Below are positions 4,211-8,174 of a stretch of DNA of 8,174 nt, one piece after another; the first letter of the stretch is position 1; each line of letters opens with the position of its first letter. This stretch comes from VBDM01 sp964430565. Its GTDB lineage: Bacteria; Pseudomonadota; Gammaproteobacteria; Burkholderiales; SG8-39. Location of the stretch: NCBI GenBank assembly GCA_964430565.1, contig CAYSFD010000004.1, forward strand, positions 1-8,174, written 5' to 3'. The notes below the pieces were generated by a model. It saw nothing but the letters and a program-made list of their open reading frames with translations, was not told the origin of the DNA and did no database searches. The position numbers and the translations under genes were made by a program.

Positions 4211-5518
4211 CTAGTCCGTGATCGCCTGGTACACGAGCTGCTTCACCATCTTTCGGAAGTACGCCCGTTGCGGGCTCGCCGCCTGCGTCATCAGCACCGC
4301 GGTCACCTGTTCCTTCGGGTCCACCCAGAAGTAGGTGCCGCCGTAGCCCGCCCACATGTACTCGCCCGCCGCGCCGGGAACCGCGGCGACGCCGTCGGCG
4401 AGGCGCACCGAGAAGCCGAGCCCGAATCCGTAGCCCTTGCTGCCGAGGAGCAGCATGCCCGGATCCATCGCCAGGTTCATCGCGCCGCCGAGATGGTCCG
4501 AAGTCATCAGCCTCACGGTGGTGCGGCTCAGCACGCGCTTGCCGTCCAGAATTCCGCCGTTCATCATCATCTGGGAAAAGCGCAGGTAATCCGCCGCGGT
4601 CGACACGCCGCCCGCGCCGCCCGAATCGTTCTTCGGCGGCACGGATACGTCGATGAGCGGGAATGGGCGGCCGGCGAAGCGGTCCTTTTCCAGCGACTCC
4701 GCGACGCGCGACATCTTGCCCGCCGGGACCCAGAATCCCGAGTCCTTCATCCTGAGCGGCTTGAACACGCGCTCCTCCAGGAAATCCGCAAGGCGCTTGC
4801 CCGAAGCCTTCTCCACCACGCGGCCGAGCATGTCCGTCGACACGCTGTAGTTCCAGGTGGTGCCGGGCTGGAAGGCCAGCGGCACTTTCGCCAGTCCGGC
4901 GATCTGCTCGTCCGGCGTAACGTTGCGTGCGTCGAAGTCCAGGTCCCGGCGATAGAGGCCGGCCTTTTCCAGCCCTTCCTTGACCGGCGCGTTCTGCGTG
5001 ATCTCGCCGTAGGCGAGGCCCGAGGTGTGGCGCAGCAGGTCCTGCACCGTCATCTGCCGCTCCTGCGGCACCAGCGTGTAGGTGGTGGCGCCCGAGGCAT
5101 CCTTGCCCGGCACGCTCACCTGCAGCTTGTCGAAGCCCGGCAGGTACTTGCTCACCGGATCGGTGAGCTGGACCACGCCATCCTCGATCAGCATCATCGC
5201 CGCCACCGACGCCAGCGGCTTGGTCATCGAGTAGATGCGGAAGATCGACTCCGGCGTCATCTTCACCGAGGCCGTCTGCATCCCGACCGCGTCCTGGTAG
5301 ACGAGCTTGCCCTTCCTCGCCACCATCACCACCGCGCCGCGGAAACTGCCCTCCGCAACCTCCTTCTTCAGCGTCGCGCCGATCTTCGCCAGCCGCTGCG
5401 TCGACATACCCACATCCTCGGGCTTTGCCACCGGCAGCGGCTGCGCGCCGAGGCTCCAGGCGCAAAGGACGAGCACGAAACCGGCAAACGCAGTGCCGGC
5501 GCGATTGAATAGCGTCAT
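4211..5518 (-). CDS. Secreted serine hydrolase, beta-lactamase/family VIII esterase fold
   Basis: This 435-residue protein belongs to the beta-lactamase superfamily (PF00144), which includes class C beta-lactamases, DD-peptidases and family VIII carboxylesterases. The N-terminus is a signal peptide: a hydrophobic stretch at about 8-22, with probable cleavage near SLGAQP (22-27). The enzyme would act in the periplasm or outside the cell. The nucleophile motif is S97-M-T-K100 (YSMTK), and the second is Y224-S-V within NYSVSTDMLG. The usual YxN asparagine is absent, and the YSxxxDxLG form is the one I associate with EstB-like esterases. The third motif region appears as WAGYGG (389-394) in place of KTG. 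An esterase is therefore more likely than a true beta-lactamase; the substrate is unknown. The ATG is supported by AGGAGG four nt upstream, and longer in-frame starts are rejected. The gene is transcribed divergently from the SRAP gene. Confidence 0.9.
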   Translation of the reverse strand: MTLFNRAGTAFAGFVLVLCAWSLGAQPLPVAKPEDVGMSTQRLAKIGATLKKEVAEGSFRGAVVMVARKGKLVYQDAVGMQTASVKMTPESIFRIYSMTKPLASVAAMMLIEDGVVQLTDPVSKYLPGFDKLQVSVPGKDASGATTYTLVPQERQMTVQDLLRHTSGLAYGEITQNAPVKEGLEKAGLYRRDLDFDARNVTPDEQIAGLAKVPLAFQPGTTWNYSVSTDMLGRVVEKASGKRLADFLEERVFKPLRMKDSGFWVPAGKMSRVAESLEKDRFAGRPFPLIDVSVPPKNDSGGAGGVSTAADYLRFSQMMMNGGILDGKRVLSRTTVRLMTSDHLGGAMNLAMDPGMLLLGSKGYGFGLGFSVRLADGVAAVPGAAGEYMWAGYGGTYFWVDPKEQVTAVLMTQAASPQRAYFRKMVKQLVYQAITD

Positions 5519-5621
5519 GGGCCCTCCTGGGGAAAATGTTTCTATCGAGCGGCCATTAGGCCAAGAATGCGCCGCAACATGCAAGCGCCGAAGGCAGGCG
5601 GGAATCAAGATCGAGTAACGC

Positions 5622-5643
5622 CGTCCGGAGATCTACGTCCGGA
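5622..5643 (+). repeat. Direct repeat CGTCCGGA x2 upstream of SRAP gene
   Basis: Two exact 8-bp copies (5622-5629 and 5636-5643) are spaced 14 bp start to start. Each contains the palindrome TCCGGA. They lie just upstream of the proposed -35 box and could be regulator sites. Confidence 0.3.
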
Positions 5644-5647
5644 ACTG

Positions 5648-5680
5648 GGCCGATTGCGGCCACAGGGCGCGCGCTAAAAT
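5648..5680 (+). promoter_or_regulatory. Putative promoter and overlapping operator-like inverted repeat for SRAP gene
   Basis: The -10 box TAAAAT (5675-5680) matches the sigma-70 consensus at five of six positions. A weak -35 TTGCGG (5654-5659) lies 15 nt upstream. The -10 box ends only nine bases before the ATG at 5690, so transcription would begin at or within a few bases of the start codon, giving a leaderless or nearly leaderless mRNA. This agrees with the lack of a Shine-Dalgarno. A perfect inverted repeat GGCCG-ATTG-CGGCC (5648-5661) covers the -35 box and is a candidate operator. It does not match the LexA consensus known in beta/gammaproteobacteria. Confidence 0.5.
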
Positions 5681-5689
5681 TGGCACCCA

Positions 5690-6391
5690 ATGTGCGGCCG
5701 CTACGTATCCCCGGATGAAGCCGCAATCGAGCGTGCCTGGCACATCGGGCGGCGCAACAGTGGCCCATTCGAACGTCACTTTAATGTCGCCCCGACAACC
5801 ATCATCGCAATCTTGCGCGGGGCGCCTGACTCTGGGGATCTCGAGCTGACCAAGGCACGTTGGGGCCTTGTCCCAATCTGGTGGAAACAACCAAAACTTC
5901 CCTCGAGTGCGTTCAATGCCCGGTCTGAGGAAGCAGCCTCGAAGCCAATGTGGCGCCACCCCTACCGGCACTCGCGCTGCCTGATACCGGCCGAGGGCTG
6001 GTACGAATGGCAACCTGTCGAAGTTCCTGATCCGCGGACCGGCGAGATCAAGGTGCAGAAGCAGCCGCACTTCATCCATCGGTCAGACCGGAGGCTGGTT
6101 TGCTTCGCCGGACTACTCTCGGAGTGGACGCCGGCGGCGGGCGAGACTCCGCGGCTCACCTGTGCGATCCTCACTCGCGACGCCGCGGGGTCGGTGCGCG
6201 ACATACATGACCGGATGCCGGTGGTCCTGCCCAATGCGGTGTTTCCACAGTGGCTCGACCGAGGTCTCGAGAAGCCGGAACAGGTGGCGGCGTTAGTCGC
6301 GTCCGCGGAAACGAGCTTTGAGCACTACCCGGTTAGCCGACGGCTCAACAGTGCGAAAGACGACCACGAGGATATGATTAGGCCGGTTTGA
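5690..6391 (+). CDS. SRAP domain protein (YedK/HMCES family), abasic-site DNA crosslinker
   Basis: This 233-residue single-domain protein of the SOS-response-associated peptidase family is close in length to E. coli YedK. Known members bind single-stranded DNA and form a stable thiazolidine crosslink between Cys2 and abasic sites, shielding them until repair. All hallmark residues are present: Cys2 directly after the initiator Met (MCGRY), N32 in FNVAPT, N76 in FNARSE, E106 in EGWYEW, and H173 in HDRMPVVL. The ATG is certain because Cys2 must become the N-terminal residue after Met removal. A 14-residue insert between the EGWYEW strand and the next strand (about 112-126) is a normal place for length variation. 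The gene has no ribosome binding site and seems to be read from a leaderless promoter. It is followed on the same strand by the SDR gene, 28 nt away. Confidence 0.95.
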   Translation: MCGRYVSPDEAAIERAWHIGRRNSGPFERHFNVAPTTIIAILRGAPDSGDLELTKARWGLVPIWWKQPKLPSSAFNARSEEAASKPMWRHPYRHSRCLIPAEGWYEWQPVEVPDPRTGEIKVQKQPHFIHRSDRRLVCFAGLLSEWTPAAGETPRLTCAILTRDAAGSVRDIHDRMPVVLPNAVFPQWLDRGLEKPEQVAALVASAETSFEHYPVSRRLNSAKDDHEDMIRPV

Positions 6392-6419
6392 TTGCCCGTG
6401 ACCAAGGAGCGTGACCCAC

Positions 6420-7214
6420 GTGACCGTCGACGCATCTAGCGATCCGCTGGCGTCGTTCCGGCTCGACGATCGACTGATCGTGGTGACCGGAGCGAGCGAA
6501 GGCATCGGGCGAGCGTTCGCCGAGTGCTTCGCGCGCGCCGGCGCCCTCGTTGTTCTGGCGAGCCGGCGCAGAGACAAGCTCGAATCCGTAAGAAAAGCGA
6601 TCGTCGCTTTCGGCGGGCGCGCCGAGGCCGTTCCGACCGATGTAAGCCGGATCGATGACATCCGCATCCTGGCAGATGCGGTCGGCCGGCTGGCGCAGAA
6701 GGATGACCGCCGGCTGGTACTCGTGAACAACGCCGGGTTCGGGTTTACCAGGCCGGCGCTCGAAATCTCCGAGCAAGACTGGGACACATTGTTTGACACC
6801 CACGTGAGAGGCACCTTCTTCTGCTCGCAGAGCATCGGCGCCATAATGATCGAGCGCGGCTACGGCAAGATCGTTAATATGAGTTCTGCCTGGTCGGCCT
6901 CCACCGATGCAGGAAAGAGCGTCTACGGCGCCGCGAAGGCCGCCGTATCGCATCTCACTGCGCAGCTGTCTGCCGAATGGGCACCGCTCGGGGTGCGCGT
7001 CAACGCCCTGGCGCCTACCGCCACCATGACCGACTTCACCGCCCGCGTGATGGCCTCCAATCCGGAACGCTCGAAGCGCCTGCTCGAGCGCATCAAGCTG
7101 GGGCGTTTCGCGCAGCCCTCGGACCTGCTCGGCGCGGCCGTCTTCCTCGCAAGCGGCGCCTCGGATTTCGTCACCGGCCAGACGCTGTTCGTCGACGGGG
7201 GATTCACGACGTGA
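6420..7214 (+). CDS. Short-chain dehydrogenase/reductase (classical SDR)
   Basis: This NAD(P)-dependent oxidoreductase with a Rossmann fold has 264 residues. Numbered from the chosen start, it shows the cofactor motif TGASEGIG (23-30), D74 in PTDVSR contacting the adenine, NNAG (103-106), the catalytic S155/S156 in NMSS, and Y169-x-x-x-K173 in YGAAK. The C-terminal signature FVTGQTLFVDGGF is typical of FabG/gluconate-5-dehydrogenase-like members. Basic residues SRRR after the second strand suggest NADP(H) preference. The Asn of the usual tetrad (vNlxG) is replaced by His128 in THVRG. Two GTG starts are possible. The first (6411) lies one base after AAGGAG, too close, so I take the second (6420), which gives 10 nt spacing. 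The stop codon overlaps the GTG of the next gene, pointing to an operon. The substrate, probably a hydroxy-acid or sugar-acid, cannot be read from sequence. Confidence 0.92.
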   Translation: MTVDASSDPLASFRLDDRLIVVTGASEGIGRAFAECFARAGALVVLASRRRDKLESVRKAIVAFGGRAEAVPTDVSRIDDIRILADAVGRLAQKDDRRLVLVNNAGFGFTRPALEISEQDWDTLFDTHVRGTFFCSQSIGAIMIERGYGKIVNMSSAWSASTDAGKSVYGAAKAAVSHLTAQLSAEWAPLGVRVNALAPTATMTDFTARVMASNPERSKRLLERIKLGRFAQPSDLLGAAVFLASGASDFVTGQTLFVDGGFTT

Positions 7215-8174
7215 GCCTGAAAATCGGCGTCCTGCTCGGCGATGACATCGGCCTCGAGGTCGTCCCCGAATGCGTCAAGGTCATGAAGGCGGCGGCCTCG
7301 CGCTCCGGGCTTGCCATCGACTGGCAGACGCTCCCGATCGGCAAGCGCGGGCACGAGGAACACGGCGACACTCTTCCCCCGGTGACCGAGCAGGCGTTGC
7401 GCGGGCTCGACGGCTGGGTGATGGGGCCGATCGGCCACGCCGCCTATCCGCGCGGCGATCCGACCTGGGTCATGCCGCCAGTGCGCAAGAGATTCGAGCT
7501 GTTCGCGGCAGTGCGGCCCGCGCTCTCGCACGCGAATATCTCTTCGGTGCACAAGAACGTCGACATCATTTTCGTGCGCGAGCTGACCGAGGGCATGCTC
7601 TATTCGGAGACCGTCGTCGCCGGCGCCCCGGAGTTCCGCCCCAACGATGACATCACGGTCGCCATGCGCGTGATCACCCGCAAGGGCTCGCAGCGCGTCG
7701 CGCGCGAGGCGTTCGAGATCGCGCGCACCCGGCCGCGCAGGAAGCTCACCTCGGTGCACAAGGAGCCGGTGTACCGGCTCGCCTGCGGCATGTTCGCCGA
7801 GGAGTGCCGCAAGCTCGCGCAGGAGTACCCGGACGTGAAGCTGAATGAAGTGCTGGTGGACGGCTTCGCGATGAAGCTGGTGATGAACCCGCAGCAGTTC
7901 GACGTGGTGGTCACCACCAACCAGTTCGGCGACATCCTCACCGACGAGGGCGCGGGCGTCGTCGGCGGCCTTGGCCTCGCCCCCGGCCTGTGCGTGGGCG
8001 AGCGGCTGGCGATGTCGCAGGCGACGCACGGCTCCGCGCCGGACATCGCGGGGAAGAATATCGCGAACCCCTACGCGCTGATCATGTCGGGCAAGATGCT
8101 GCTGGAGTGGCTGGGCCGTAAGCGCAACGAACCCACAGCGGTGGCGACGGCATTATTGATCGACAAGGCGGTGG
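7211..8174 (+). CDS. Isocitrate/isopropylmalate dehydrogenase family protein (partial)
   Basis: This is a metal- and NAD(P)-dependent beta-decarboxylating dehydrogenase. 321 residues are visible, and the frame is still open at the window edge. Family members are about 350-360 residues long, so perhaps 35 are missing. Visible family features: an N-terminal GDDIGLEVVPE (usually GDGIGPEV), the substrate arginines in VRKRFELFAAVRP (R92, R94, R102), R123 in RELTEGMLYSE with catalytic Tyr131, catalytic Lys184 in SVHKEP, metal ligands D217, D241 and D245 (VDGFAMKL and FGDILTDE), and the cofactor loop THGSAPDIAGKNIANP. The mixed motifs do not fit strict LeuB or Icd. A tartrate/malate or other 2-hydroxyacid dehydrogenase paralogue is likelier. 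The GTG start overlaps the SDR stop as GTGA, so the two are probably translationally coupled and act in one pathway. Confidence 0.9.
   Translation, partial: MSLKIGVLLGDDIGLEVVPECVKVMKAAASRSGLAIDWQTLPIGKRGHEEHGDTLPPVTEQALRGLDGWVMGPIGHAAYPRGDPTWVMPPVRKRFELFAAVRPALSHANISSVHKNVDIIFVRELTEGMLYSETVVAGAPEFRPNDDITVAMRVITRKGSQRVAREAFEIARTRPRRKLTSVHKEPVYRLACGMFAEECRKLAQEYPDVKLNEVLVDGFAMKLVMNPQQFDVVVTTNQFGDILTDEGAGVVGGLGLAPGLCVGERLAMSQATHGSAPDIAGKNIANPYALIMSGKMLLEWLGRKRNEPTAVATALLIDKAV

Noticed and set aside
4005..5512. Long open frames on both strands overlapping the serine hydrolase gene
   Set aside because: They are low-complexity Arg/Gly/His-rich translations. The hydrolase frame has a signal peptide, SxxK and a strong ribosome binding site.
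5549..5565. GGCC-ATTA-GGCC inverted repeat upstream of the hydrolase gene
   Set aside because: GGCC is itself palindromic, so this is trivial in GC-rich DNA.
6923..8029. Long open frame on the minus strand across the SDR and dehydrogenase genes
   Set aside because: Arg/His/Ala-rich composition, no recognisable motif, and it is antisense to two genes with clear family signatures. It is a shadow of high-GC coding sequence.
1..8174. CRISPR array, riboswitch or replication origin
   Set aside because: No regularly spaced direct repeats, no iteron or DnaA-box cluster, and no recognisable aptamer core were seen on either strand.

Overview
The window reads as a GC-rich proteobacterial chromosome. 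A betaproteobacterium is my best guess, from the codon bias of the conserved genes and from the pairing of a short-chain dehydrogenase with an isopropylmalate-dehydrogenase-like enzyme. That is inference; there is no rRNA or other phylogenetic marker here. Nine protein-coding loci can be supported, one of them a two-frame transposase and one cut off by the window edge.

Left part (1-1336): an apparently intact IS3-family insertion sequence on the minus strand, with imperfect terminal inverted repeats, orfA, orfB with a complete DD(35)E triad, and an A7 slippery run that lets orfA read into orfB by a -1 shift. Accessory block (1337-4100): visibly less GC-rich than the rest, with short unrelated genes facing different ways. 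They are a two-TM superinfection-immunity-like protein, an AbiU2-like HEPN protein, an unrecognised protein with an HExxH zinc motif, and a small PD-(D/E)xK nuclease-like protein. A 38-nt piece of tRNA-Asn-like sequence, broken at the anticodon loop, lies inside this block and looks like an attachment-site scar. Three diverged copies of one short hairpin-like repeat sit directly after the stop codons of three of these genes. No copy was seen next to the conserved genes on the right.

Right part (4211-8174): ordinary GC-rich chromosomal genes. A secreted serine hydrolase of the beta-lactamase/family VIII esterase fold is on the minus strand. Divergent from it is a SRAP (YedK/HMCES) DNA-protein-crosslink gene with a likely leaderless promoter. 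Then come an SDR oxidoreductase and, overlapping it by 4 nt, a beta-decarboxylating dehydrogenase of the isocitrate/isopropylmalate family that runs off the window. The last two look translationally coupled and probably act in one hydroxy-acid catabolic route.

The part most worth a second look is 1429-4100, a probable genomic-island remnant carrying several single-gene defence-like candidates. I see no evidence that they form one multi-gene system: they are not co-directional, and each has its own flanking space.
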